A stretch of 64,000 nt of DNA. It comes from Bryobacterales bacterium (GTDB lineage Bacteria; Acidobacteriota; Terriglobia; Bryobacterales; Bryobacteraceae). A program made the position numbers and the translations under genes. Each line of letters opens with the position of its first letter. Position 1 is the first letter of the stretch. The stretch covers positions 1-64,000 of the forward strand of contig JADLDI010000123.1 of NCBI GenBank assembly GCA_020846745.1, written 5' to 3'. This document shows positions 52,634-61,946 of the stretch, in pieces. The notes under the pieces were generated by a model. It saw nothing but the letters and a program-made list of their open reading frames with translations, was not told the origin of the DNA and made no database searches.

Positions 52634-53491
52634 ATGATGTTAGCCTTCCTTCAAGTGGCGCCGTCTGCGCTACAGCAGTTCACTCTGATGATGGTCCTGA
52701 AGGCCGTTGCCGTGGTCGCTGTCGCTGGCCTTCTGATTCGATGGCTGACTCAATCCTTGGAATCGGTTAGCCAAAGAAGTGCTCGCTCGCGATTCCTGGT
52801 GAAATGGCTGCAGCCTGTATTGCGAATTACGATTTGGTTTGGCGCTATCATGCTTTGCTTCAACTTGCTAGCTCCATCACGCGAAACGTTTCTCGCCAGC
52901 GTCGCCTCATTCGGCATCGCACTGGGCCTAGGTGCACAGGATCTTGTGAAAAACGTAGTCGGAGGATTGGTCGTCCTGGCCGACCATCCCTTCCAACTCG
53001 GCGACAGAGTCAAAATCGGCGATGCGTACGGTGAGATTGATCATATCGGCTTACGCAGCACCAAGCTGACCACACCCGACGACACTCGCGTAACGATTCC
53101 CAACGCCCAGATTCTGACGGAGCGGGTGTTCAACGCGAACTCGGGCGTTCCTGATTGCCAAGTGGTGACGGATATTTTTCTTCCGCCAGACACGCGCCCG
53201 GAAGTGGCGCAGCGAATAGGGCGCGAGGCTGCAGTATGCTCGCCATTTCTCCTCGCCCGGAAGCCGATTGTCGTGCTCACTACGCAGGGCTTTGAGCGCC
53301 GAGCTTTTCTTCGGCTTCGCATCAAGTGTTACGTTTACGATCACAGATTCGAGCCCAGAATCCAGAGTGACATCACTGCGCGTGCCAGCCGAGAACTGGT
53401 ACGATTAGGCTTATTGCAGCGTTGGTCTCAAGGTTCTTCGACCCAATTGCCCAACTCAGGAGTAGGCATGTCTGATCTCGGCGCGGCGTGA
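52634..53491 (+). CDS. MscS-family mechanosensitive channel
   Basis: 285 aa, GGGAG upstream of ATGATG (either ATG may start). Three helices, then the pore helix SVASFGIALGLGAQDLVKNVVGGLVVLADHPFQLGDRVKIG and the beta domain GEIDHIGLRSTKLTTPDDTRVTIPNAQIL, the classic MscS signature. C-terminal vestibule follows. It differs in sequence and beta-domain type from the first MscS of the cluster. Probably responds to hypo-osmotic stress. Confidence 0.85.
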   Translation: MMLAFLQVAPSALQQFTLMMVLKAVAVVAVAGLLIRWLTQSLESVSQRSARSRFLVKWLQPVLRITIWFGAIMLCFNLLAPSRETFLASVASFGIALGLGAQDLVKNVVGGLVVLADHPFQLGDRVKIGDAYGEIDHIGLRSTKLTTPDDTRVTIPNAQILTERVFNANSGVPDCQVVTDIFLPPDTRPEVAQRIGREAAVCSPFLLARKPIVVLTTQGFERRAFLRLRIKCYVYDHRFEPRIQSDITARASRELVRLGLLQRWSQGSSTQLPNSGVGMSDLGAA

Positions 53492-53587
53492 TTTCAAGGC
53501 GGGCCAAGTGGCGTATTCGATCCCGTAGCAAGGCATGGCCATCTCCGCATGCGGCGATCGAATTGCGAGACGTTGTTAGGATCTACA

Positions 53588-54121
53588 ATGACAATTCAGA
53601 TAAATAGTGATAAGACGATAAGGGTCACTGCGGCGTTCAGCCGCTTCGTGAAGAGCGAGGTGGCGAGGATTCTGGCGCGCTTCGCCGACCGACTGACAAG
53701 AGTCGAGATACATTTAGCTGATGTCGACAACCTAAAGACAGGACAGTCTGACAAGCGTTGTTTAGTCGAAGTTCGGCCTGCCGGTGAGCCTCCGATCACA
53801 ACGAGTGCCACCAGCGGCACGCTGGAAGCCGCGGTCGCGTCCGCGCTAGGCAAGATGAAACGGTCCCTCACAACCGCCTTTGGTCGCCGAGGCCGGGTAG
53901 CGGCTTCTCAGGATAAGGCTGCGAAAGCGCCCAAGAAGACGACCAGAAAGAAGCAGGATGAGACCAAGCTAACATCAGCAAAGATCTCGGATCCTGGCGT
54001 CAAGAAGCGGGTGCCTGTGAAGGCTGCCGCCACTGAAGAAGGGGCGGTAACGAAAACATCGGGGCGCCGCCCGAAAAAGCGGATCTATCAAGCGAGAAGG
54101 AAGCCCTGGCCCGCTCGGTAA
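53588..54121 (+). CDS. HPF/RaiA-like ribosome-associated protein with basic tail
   Basis: 177 aa from ATG 53588. The first ~95 residues follow the HPF/S30AE fold pattern: MTIQINSDKTIRVTAAFSRFVKSEVARILARFADRLTRVEIHLADVD, then CLVEVRPAGEPPITTSA and LEAAVASALGKMKRSL. This fold binds the 30S decoding centre. The C-terminal ~80 residues are Lys/Arg/Pro-rich and unlike the dimerisation domain of long HPF. Might be a short HPF paralogue adapted with a basic tail. Confidence 0.7.
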   Translation: MTIQINSDKTIRVTAAFSRFVKSEVARILARFADRLTRVEIHLADVDNLKTGQSDKRCLVEVRPAGEPPITTSATSGTLEAAVASALGKMKRSLTTAFGRRGRVAASQDKAAKAPKKTTRKKQDETKLTSAKISDPGVKKRVPVKAAATEEGAVTKTSGRRPKKRIYQARRKPWPAR

Positions 54122-54540
54122 GCAGATTTTGGCTTCCGGTTCTTCACCCTTCCGCCGGGATTGCAGGGTGGACCCGGTCACCCCTTGCGAGGGCTATCTC
54201 AGTATGATTGAGCCACTAGCTAGGTGCTGGGTGGGAGTTGTCGACAGAGGCTTCTCCGTCGGCCGATCGACACGATGGTTGCTGCCTGAGGTGGCCTGCG
54301 TCTTCGACTCCGACCAGGGTTCGCCTTGTCCCACATGCGAGTTATCCGCAGTAATGCAGTCCTGCAGTGCGCCAGATCGCGATCAGCAGATCGCCAACGC
54401 TAGGGAAAGGTGCTGATCAAGCGGCTGTTGCGGTCGGTCACAGGACCGGCACCTTCGCCGATGGTCAAACCAGCACGAAAACCTAGTTCGACGCTTGGTG
54501 GGCCTTTCGCCACATTCGATATTGTCTAGCCAAAGTCCGC
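54122..54540. other. Intergenic, no gene seen
   Basis: About 420 bp between convergent genes. Open frames are short and have no family features. A terminator is expected for both directions, but I see no convincing GC hairpin with a T-run. Confidence 0.4.
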
Positions 54541-56397
54541 CTATAGGATCAACCGTACGCCCCCCAACTCGGCTATGTTGTGAGGAAACTGATCCCCGGG
54601 AGTGCTAATGAACATGTAGTTCTTCGGCACGCGGAGCCGCCGTGATAGTTTTTCGATCAATTGAGGCCCAAACTTACCTTTGACCAAGACCAGATCAATC
54701 TTGAGCTTAGGATAGATTTGATCGATCACTCGCAGATTGTCGGCCAGCTTCGGCGAAATTTCTCCATCTTGCTCGAAGCAGTGTACAACTTTCATGTTGT
54801 TCGTGAGCTCATTTTGCAGGACATACAGCGCGGCGCGGTTTAGAGCTGGTAGATCATCGCCGCGCGTAAAGTAGACAACTTGGCTCGCATGGATTCGGGT
54901 AATTCGTTCGAGAATGGCGCGGTGCGCTGATTCGCTTGCGCCGCTCACGGTCCGAATCACGCCTCGCGTTAGGATCAGGCTTGCTTTCAGAATTTCGATG
55001 CGAAGCAGCATGACCGTTACGATAGAGACGGAGGCGGCGAAATAGATCCCAAAAACCCTTACGTAGGCGGGGTTGAGCATCAGAGTACCCAGCAAACCAG
55101 CCACGACAGCCACGAGCGCCGCAATCACGACCGGCCAACTGGCGCGAGTGTCGCGCCGAAGCCGCTCGCGTTTCATCTTCAAGAGAATGTTGCCCACCGC
55201 AAACAGAATCATCACTCCCAGGAACGACAGCGTGTAGACACCAGCCAGCGTTTCGATTTTTCCGGCAGACAGGGAGAGAATCGAACAGCAGAGGGCGAAG
55301 AACAGCAGGATGATCCAGTGGTTTGTCTTCCGCCAACGGTTTTCGGCCAGGAGGAACTGGGGCAGGCACTGATCCAGGCTCATGCGACGAACGAGCCCGT
55401 TCACGCCGACATAGCTGGTGAGAACCGCTCCAGCCAGCACTAGGGTCGCGTCAAGGCTGACAAGTTGACGTAACCACTCGCCCGCCGAAAGCCAGCCCAT
55501 GTGTGCAAGCAGGTCGGTTTGATGGGCGCTTACGTCGGACAGGGAGACCATTCCCAGCGCGATCAGACTGATCACCGGGTTGAAGAACGCGACGGCAGAC
55601 CACATGTTCCGCAGGGTCAAGGGAAACACGCCTGGTTGCTGCTCTTCTATAAAGTTTGCGGAGCTTTCGAAGCCGCTGATGCCTAGCATGGCGGCGGAAA
55701 AGCCGAAGAATAAAGCCCGAGTCCAGCCGCCAGGCAGCGGCGCCGCCACGTTATCGGCCAGTCGAGCTGGGTTCTGTAGGATTGCCCATCCACAGGTTAC
55801 AACGAGAATGGAAAGCGTGACCATGTGAATGACAAAGATCGCCAATGCGACGCTCGCCGACTCGGAGATCCCGAGCAGGTTCAGGATGGCAAAGACGGCT
55901 AGTAGGGCTACGGTGGCTGCCATCACATCAAGGCCGGGGAACAGATTATGAGCGTAGTGCGCAGCTTCATTGGAACTGAGCACTGCGGTCGCGATATAGG
56001 AAAGCACCGTAAGACACGCCGCTACCGACGCCTTTGCCTTGGTAGTGGTGTTGAGCAGGACATTGTAGGCGCCGCCATTGAGTGGCAGCGCTGAGCCGAC
56101 CTCGGCATAAACGCTTCGAAACAGGTAGAGAACGGTCGCTACCAGCGCCAACGCCACCGGCGCCAGTGCGCCTGCTTGCAAGGTGCACAGTGCAGCAACA
56201 TAAAGCGTGCTGGACGTGATGTCGTTGCCACATATTGCGGTAGCCTTCCACAAGCCGAGGCGATGAGCTGGCGCGGAATCGATCGGATTCAAGCCCACGC
56301 CTGAATCGCCGAGATCGTCAATTCGTTCGGCGGTCCCCCAGCCGGGGAACTCAAGCCGGACCAGCGCGCCATCGGAAAGGTCAGGCATATGATTCAA
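54541..56397 (-). CDS. APC-family amino-acid permease
   Basis: 618 aa. After a ~45-aa soluble start, LGLWKATAICGNDITSSTLYVAALCTLQAG begins a 12-helix APC permease with GSALPLNGGAYNVLLN and GFSAAMLGISGFESSANFIEEQQP as family landmarks. The C-terminal ~150 residues are a soluble domain with a nucleotide/universal-stress-like pattern (RAALYVLQNEL...VVHCFEQDG...LKIDLVLVKGKFG). Substrate unknown; the tail could be regulatory. Confidence 0.75.
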   Translation of the reverse strand: MNHMPDLSDGALVRLEFPGWGTAERIDDLGDSGVGLNPIDSAPAHRLGLWKATAICGNDITSSTLYVAALCTLQAGALAPVALALVATVLYLFRSVYAEVGSALPLNGGAYNVLLNTTTKAKASVAACLTVLSYIATAVLSSNEAAHYAHNLFPGLDVMAATVALLAVFAILNLLGISESASVALAIFVIHMVTLSILVVTCGWAILQNPARLADNVAAPLPGGWTRALFFGFSAAMLGISGFESSANFIEEQQPGVFPLTLRNMWSAVAFFNPVISLIALGMVSLSDVSAHQTDLLAHMGWLSAGEWLRQLVSLDATLVLAGAVLTSYVGVNGLVRRMSLDQCLPQFLLAENRWRKTNHWIILLFFALCCSILSLSAGKIETLAGVYTLSFLGVMILFAVGNILLKMKRERLRRDTRASWPVVIAALVAVVAGLLGTLMLNPAYVRVFGIYFAASVSIVTVMLLRIEILKASLILTRGVIRTVSGASESAHRAILERITRIHASQVVYFTRGDDLPALNRAALYVLQNELTNNMKVVHCFEQDGEISPKLADNLRVIDQIYPKLKIDLVLVKGKFGPQLIEKLSRRLRVPKNYMFISTPGDQFPHNIAELGGVRLIL

Positions 56398-57226
56398 GAG
56401 TCACATCGATCCTTGCGGGCTAGGTGTTTACTGAAAACTGACATTCGGTTCATGTTGCCGCAAGAGCCAATGTTAACAGGCAGAGAGCACAATCCAAATG
56501 AACCACTCGTCAGCATTAGTTAGGGTGTCGATCGGAACGGGCAATCGGCGAACGAAGTTCGTCTGGCTCGCAATGCCTGCTGCTAGCGAGCGGCTGCGAT
56601 CTGCCAATCTGGTCGGAAAAAGGCCGCGTGGGCTCTGGCCTGTTTGCGGGATTGACGGTCGACGCACGGAGCGAACCCGCGAAGATGTCCCGCGAGCTTC
56701 GCCGGACGATTGTGAGGAATCTGGTTCACGGCGCCTGTGGTGGAAGCGGTCTCGATAGGATTTTCGGGGAAGGAAGAGTGAACACGCGGACATCCCACCC
56801 TAGATCAACAACTTAGAGATCACCAAACATCACCGCCAAACTCGCGAAAAGTAGGTTTTTCTAGTTCAGGTTCTCGCAACCCTCCCTAATCTGAAACAAG
56901 TTGGAGAGAAGCAAGCCCGAACGTGCATCGCAATGTGCACACCCTCCATTAACCCTCCATTCGACCAGCTTGCGAAATCGGCCGTCGTTTTCCTTGCGTT
57001 TTCCATACCCCGGATCAACGCCTTGCGCGGTTATGTCGTTGAAAACACATCGCGGCCCATTTTCCCAAGCTGGACGTCGCGGGTTCGAGGTTCATCCCCG
57101 GGGGGCGGATCATCGGCTGTCTCACTCCGGCCCCACGGTTGGCTTGAAACCTCGCGTTTCCGGACGTTCTTGACGCGAACACACCAGAAGGCTTGTCTAG
57201 GTGCCTATACCCGAGACTCCCTCGGG
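56398..57226. other. Long intergenic stretch, no gene supported
   Basis: About 830 bp. Several 60-100 aa frames occur on both strands but none has a ribosome site and a coherent product. It contains a GGGTTCGAGG string near 57080 that I compared with tRNA T-arms and rejected. Lower GC near 56830-56880. No insertion sequence ends found. Confidence 0.4.
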
Positions 57227-57805
57227 TCAGCGCATCAGTGAATGCGAACCGCAACTACAGTCGATGCAGCCGTGCTTTGCGCAGAGTCCGCAAGCGGCCT
57301 CGACCCTGGAACGGAGTGCTTCTCTCGCGCGATGGACTCGAACGGCGGCGTTGTTCCCGGTGATATCCGCGATTGCCGCCAAGTCGGAGAGGCTCCGCTC
57401 CTGCAATTCCACCATATCGAGCGCCTGCTGATATTCGGGCTTCAGCGTCGCCATCACGCCGGTGATGCACTCACAGATTTCACCTCTGAAGCCGATGTCG
57501 GGTTCCTCATGAGATTCCATCTCGGCTGCGAACCGTTCCAGCGCCACGATCGAGGAACCACGTTGACGGTAATGGTCAATCACGGCATTCCGAAGCAACC
57601 GGTAAAACCAGGCTACGGCGGATTCGTCCTCGCGAATGGAACCACCTCGTTCGAGCCCCTTCACGAAAGCGGCCTGGAGGATATCCTCCGCTGTCTCCTC
57701 AGACCCGACCCGTTTCTTTAGGAAGCCGAGGAATTGCTGCCTGCTTGCCAGCAGTTGCTGCAAAGCTTCAGGGGACAGCCCGTCGGTGGTTCCGCTTCGC
57801 GCCAT
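57227..57805 (-). CDS. CorE-like ECF sigma factor with Cys-rich copper-sensing tail
   Basis: 192 aa. Sigma region 2 (VGSEETAEDILQAAFVKGLERG..WFYRLLRNAVIDHYRQRG) and region 4 (LKPEYQQALDMVELQERSLSDLAAIADITGNNAAVRVHRAREAL) are followed by a short tail with CGLC-x3-GC-x2-CSC (about 172-185). Sigma factors with such tails (CorE type) sense copper directly rather than through an anti-sigma factor. It lies 26 nt after a P1B ATPase gene on the same strand and near a multicopper oxidase, the regulon expected for CorE. Confidence 0.8.
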   Translation of the reverse strand: MARSGTTDGLSPEALQQLLASRQQFLGFLKKRVGSEETAEDILQAAFVKGLERGGSIREDESAVAWFYRLLRNAVIDHYRQRGSSIVALERFAAEMESHEEPDIGFRGEICECITGVMATLKPEYQQALDMVELQERSLSDLAAIADITGNNAAVRVHRAREALRSRVEAACGLCAKHGCIDCSCGSHSLMR

Positions 57806-57831
57806 AACCTCACCCTACCACCGCCGCCGAG

Positions 57832-60267
57832 TCATCTGGCCTGGTCAAGCGCCACCGTCCGAAGCCTGAGCGCGTTGGCAACCACCGATACCGAACTGAA
57901 GCTCATGGCCGCTGCGGCGATCATCGGGCTGAGCAACAGGCCGAAAAACGGGTAGAGCACGCCGGCCGCAATGGGCACGCCCAGTGCGTTATAGACGAAT
58001 GCGAAGAAAAGGTTTTGCCGGATGTTGCTCATGGTCGCCTGACTGAGCAGCCTCGCTCTCGCGATCCCACGCAAGTCGCCCTTCACCAACGTTACCCCGG
58101 CGCTCTGCATGGCGATGTCCGTGCCAGTTCCCATGGCAATTCCGACCTGAGCCTGAGCCAGCGCCGGAGCGTCGTTGATGCCGTCCCCGGCCATCGCCAC
58201 AAAACAGCCGGCATTCTGCAGCTCCTGTACCTTTGCGCGTTTGTCTTGAGGCAAGACCTCGGCGATGACATCATCGATCTTCAAGCGGGCAGCAACTGCC
58301 TTCGCCGTGGTCTTGCTATCGCCGGTCAGCATGATGACTTTGATTCCTGCCTTGTGGAGCTCTTCGATCGCCTCAGGCGCGGCGCCCTTGATGGGATCCG
58401 CAACACCGATCATCCCTGCGAATCGGCCTTGTACGCTGAGATACATCACGGTCTGTCCCTCAGCCCTCATGGTTTCCGCTTCGGTGGCGCCCTGGGTCGT
58501 TACTACGTTTTGTGCCGCCATCAGTTTCTGGTTCCCAATGGCAATCTTTTCACCGTCCACCACGGCCTGCACCCCTTGGCCTGTAGTGGACTCAAAGCTG
58601 GCGGCCTTTCCCAGGTTCACACCGCGTTCCAGCGCCCCGGCGACGATCGCTTCGGCAAGAGGGTGTTCACTGGCTCGTTCAAGTGTGGCCGCCCAGCGGA
58701 GAATCTGGTCCGCGTCGAAACCATTCATCGGTTTCACACTCACAAGCTTGGGTTTGCCCTCGGTGAGAGTGCCAGTCTTGTCCACAATCAGGGTATCCAC
58801 CTTGCGAAGCGATTCGATGGCTTCCGCGTTCTTGAAAAGAACTCCCGCCGTGGCGCCTTTGCCCATAGCCACCATAATGGACATCGGAGTTGCCAGCCCG
58901 AGGGCGCAAGGGCAGGCGATGATGAGGACGGCGACGGCGTTAATCAGTGCGTGAGCCAGACGTGGCTCTGGCCCCCAGATGGCCCAAATCCCAAACGTGA
59001 CGAGGGCGACGAGCACGACGATGGGGACGAAATACCCCGCCACTTGGTCAGCCAGCTTTTGAATCGGCGCGCGGCTTCGTTGCGCCTGCGAAACCATGTG
59101 CACTATCTGCGAAAGAAGCGTATCCGCTCCGACGCGCTCCGCGCGCATAACCAACGCGCCTGTGCCGTTCAAGGTGGCGCCTGTAACCCGGTCGTTCGGC
59201 TTCTTCTCCACAGGAATCGGCTCGCCGGTTACCATCGACTCGTCAACGGCGCTGATACCTTCCAGAACCACGCCATCGACAGGAATCTTCTCGCCGGGTC
59301 GAACGCGCAAGCGATTTCCCACCACGACCCGTTCCAGCGGCACGTCCACTTCGCTTCCATCGTCCTTGATCAGACGCGCGGTCTTCGGCGCTAGGCCGAG
59401 CAAAGCTTTGATGGCCGCACCAGTCTGGCTGCGCGCCCGTAACTCCATCACCTGACCCAGGAGAACTAGCGTGACGATCACCGCAGCAGCCTCAAAGTAG
59501 ACGGCAATCCGACCGGAGTGATCGGCGAACGAGTGCGGGAAGGCTTGAGGAATAGCAGCAGCCGTCACGCTATAGACGAAAGCGGCGCCGGTCCCGAGGC
59601 CAATCAGCGTGAACATGTTCAAGCTGCGATTGACTACCGATTGCCAGGCGCGCTGGAAGAAGGGCCAGCCGCCCCAAAGTACGACCGGCGTCGCCAGGAC
59701 GGCTTCGAAAAGCGTGCGGCCTTGGGCAGATCCCAGCCGTTGAACAAACGGAAGCATGTCGCCCATCGCCGAAATCAGCACAGGAGTGCTTAAGGCTGCG
59801 GAGACCCAGAAGCGCCTTTGCATGTCTCGAAGTTCCGTGTGATCTTCTTCGGCTTGGACCATCTTGGGCTCCAAGGCCATTCCACAATTAGGGCAACTTC
59901 CTGGTGCATCCCTTACGATCTCCGGGTGCATGGGACAGGTGTATTCAACCCGCGACTGCGGAAGCGGGGCCACCGGTTCGAGCGCCATGCCGCATTTGGG
60001 ACATGTGCCAGGCCCAGCTTGCCGAATTTCGGGGTGCATCGGGCAGGTGTATTCGAGGCCCTGCGCTTCGATTGCCGGTGCCTCAGCGACTGCAGCATAT
60101 TTGGTGGGGTCGGCCTGAAACTTAGCCAGGCATCCTTTGCTGCAGAAGTAGTACGTAGAGTGGTCGTGTTCGGCGCGGTGGGCCGTCCGAGCCGGGTCAA
60201 CCGTCATCCCGCAAACTGGATCTTTCACCGACGCAACCGCTTGATCTGAATATGTTTCCTCGAGCAT
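57832..60267 (-). CDS. Copper/silver-type P1B ATPase with YHS and HMBD domains
   Basis: 811 aa. From the N-terminus: a YHS domain (DPVCGMTVDPARTAHR..., about 16-56); two heavy-metal-binding YTCPMHPEI...CPKCGMALEP repeats (about 73-100 and 108-135); about eight membrane helices with the CPC metal motif (IACPCALGLATP, about 450); DKTGTLTEG (about 497, phosphorylated Asp); and GDGINDAPAL. It exports Cu(I)/Ag(I) from the cytoplasm. Doubling of the HMBD repeat is less common. Operon with the CorE-like sigma factor. Confidence 0.9.
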   Translation of the reverse strand: MLEETYSDQAVASVKDPVCGMTVDPARTAHRAEHDHSTYYFCSKGCLAKFQADPTKYAAVAEAPAIEAQGLEYTCPMHPEIRQAGPGTCPKCGMALEPVAPLPQSRVEYTCPMHPEIVRDAPGSCPNCGMALEPKMVQAEEDHTELRDMQRRFWVSAALSTPVLISAMGDMLPFVQRLGSAQGRTLFEAVLATPVVLWGGWPFFQRAWQSVVNRSLNMFTLIGLGTGAAFVYSVTAAAIPQAFPHSFADHSGRIAVYFEAAAVIVTLVLLGQVMELRARSQTGAAIKALLGLAPKTARLIKDDGSEVDVPLERVVVGNRLRVRPGEKIPVDGVVLEGISAVDESMVTGEPIPVEKKPNDRVTGATLNGTGALVMRAERVGADTLLSQIVHMVSQAQRSRAPIQKLADQVAGYFVPIVVLVALVTFGIWAIWGPEPRLAHALINAVAVLIIACPCALGLATPMSIMVAMGKGATAGVLFKNAEAIESLRKVDTLIVDKTGTLTEGKPKLVSVKPMNGFDADQILRWAATLERASEHPLAEAIVAGALERGVNLGKAASFESTTGQGVQAVVDGEKIAIGNQKLMAAQNVVTTQGATEAETMRAEGQTVMYLSVQGRFAGMIGVADPIKGAAPEAIEELHKAGIKVIMLTGDSKTTAKAVAARLKIDDVIAEVLPQDKRAKVQELQNAGCFVAMAGDGINDAPALAQAQVGIAMGTGTDIAMQSAGVTLVKGDLRGIARARLLSQATMSNIRQNLFFAFVYNALGVPIAAGVLYPFFGLLLSPMIAAAAMSFSSVSVVANALRLRTVALDQAR

Positions 60268-60509
60268 ATCGTCCTCTTCACCGGTGCTGACGGTCCGCTA
60301 CAGAAAACCTTACACCCAAATCCTATGGGGCGGTAGGTTGCGCCGCTCCAGACTCCGCGCTCGCAAGGGCGACTCGTCCCCGCATCTGGCCGAGCGCGTC
60401 CGTACAGAGTGAAATCCCCCAAGCAAGCCAAACACGGGTGTTGCAAATAAATGGGATCAAGGCGTCACCTTTGGTCTTCCATTTGCATCCGTGGTGGTGG
60501 AGGTGTCCT

Positions 60510-61904
60510 ATGCCCCGCACGCGAAGGGAATTTCTCCGCCTCGCATCTGTCGCTCCTTTTGCCGTTCCGGCCCTGCGGGCGTCCGGGGAGAGTGGCGTCG
60601 TAAGCGTGTCGCTGGAAGCCACCGAGGTTTGGACCTCGGTCGGCGACCGTGCCGCGCTGGTCTATACATTCAATCGGCAAGTCCCGGGCCCAGTGATTGA
60701 AGCCCGTGCCGGCGACGAGGTCCGGATCGTTTTCCGGAACAGCTTGTCGGAACCCTCCAATCTCCATTTCCATGGCCTCCACGTGCCTAGTACGGGCAGC
60801 GCGGACAACATCATGTTGGAGGCTGAACCGGGCGGCACAATTGAATACCGATTTACGATCCCGGTCGACCACCCCTCGGGGACGTTCTGGTATCACCCCC
60901 ACATACACGGCTCCGCGGCCCGGCAAGTCTCGCGTGGCCTGGCTGGGGCGTTTCTGATCCGCAATGAAGCAGATTCGGTGCCGGAGATTGAGGCGGCCCC
61001 GCAAGCAATTCTCGTTTTGCAGGACTTCGCGATCGATGCCAGTGGACGAGTCATTGAACCAACTCAGATGGAGAAAATGGCCGGGCGCGAGGGCTCGCTC
61101 ATCACCCTTTCTGGCATGGACCGTCCGACGCTGCAAATGAACAAAGGCGGGTGGCTACGTCTCCGTTTTATCAACGCATCGGCTTCGCGGTTCTATCGCC
61201 TGCAGGTTGAAGATCACAGCATGCTTCAGATTGCGACCGACGGCGGCTTAGTTCCCGTTATCGAGCCACGCGAGGAACTATTGATTTCCCCCGGCGAGCG
61301 TGCAGAGGTGATGATCAGGGGTGACAGGGAAGCCGGGGATTACAGGCTTCTCAACCTGCCGTATTCTCGCGGAGCTATGGGCACTGTGAACGGACTCGAC
61401 TATCAAAAGGTAGAAGTGGCGCGAATCCGGTACATTGAACCTAGCGTCGATTCCTGGGATCTGCCAGAGAGGCTGCGCGACCCCCAAATCCTTGGCGCGC
61501 CTAGTGTTCGCCGGACCATGCAATTGGGCGGCGGAATGGGGTCGATGGGCGGCGGGATGGCGATGGGCGGCGGTATGGCTTTTACCATCAACGGACGCAC
61601 TTTCAACGAAAACCGCGTTGACGCTCGAGGAACGTTGGGCGCGGTCGAGGAATGGGAGTTCATCAACTCAACAGCAATGGACCATCCCATGCATATCCAT
61701 ACCGACCCATTTCAGGTGATCGATCCCTCAACCGGGGCACCCATTCCGGTTTGGAAAGACACGCTATTGGTGAAGGCCGGCTCGCGGACCAGGGTTCGCA
61801 TGGCGTTGCGTGACTACAGCGGACTGCGGATGTTCCACTGCCACATCCTTGACCACGAGGACCTGGGCATGATGGGCACGCTCTACGCTAATCCATCCGA
61901 GTGA
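60510..61904 (+). CDS. Tat-exported multicopper oxidase (CueO-like)
   Basis: 464 aa from ATG 60510 (GAGGTG upstream). Tat signal RTRREFLRLASVAPF (RR motif). Copper ligands: HFHGLH (about 86-91), FWYHPHIHG (about 128-136), HPMHIHTDPF (about 392-401) and HCHILDHEDLGMM (about 442-454), giving T1, T2 and T3 sites. A Met/Gly-rich stretch (GGGMGSMGGGMAMGGGM, about 343-359) may bind Cu(I) as in CueO. Oxidises Cu(I) in the periplasm. Divergent from the P1B ATPase; the 240-bp gap between should hold copper-controlled promoters. Confidence 0.9.
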   Translation: MPRTRREFLRLASVAPFAVPALRASGESGVVSVSLEATEVWTSVGDRAALVYTFNRQVPGPVIEARAGDEVRIVFRNSLSEPSNLHFHGLHVPSTGSADNIMLEAEPGGTIEYRFTIPVDHPSGTFWYHPHIHGSAARQVSRGLAGAFLIRNEADSVPEIEAAPQAILVLQDFAIDASGRVIEPTQMEKMAGREGSLITLSGMDRPTLQMNKGGWLRLRFINASASRFYRLQVEDHSMLQIATDGGLVPVIEPREELLISPGERAEVMIRGDREAGDYRLLNLPYSRGAMGTVNGLDYQKVEVARIRYIEPSVDSWDLPERLRDPQILGAPSVRRTMQLGGGMGSMGGGMAMGGGMAFTINGRTFNENRVDARGTLGAVEEWEFINSTAMDHPMHIHTDPFQVIDPSTGAPIPVWKDTLLVKAGSRTRVRMALRDYSGLRMFHCHILDHEDLGMMGTLYANPSE

Positions 61905-61946
61905 TACTGGCATCTCGCGCTGCAGCCGAGAAGGGCTCGTCCTAAA

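Noticed and set aside
57060..57120. tRNA-like GGGTTCGAGG T-arm string
   Set aside because: The flanking bases do not pair as a 5-bp T-stem, and no acceptor or anticodon arm could be built around it.
58015..59394. 459-aa plus-strand frame over the P1B ATPase
   Set aside because: Antisense shadow of a clear ATPase gene with correct motifs; no ribosome site or family match.
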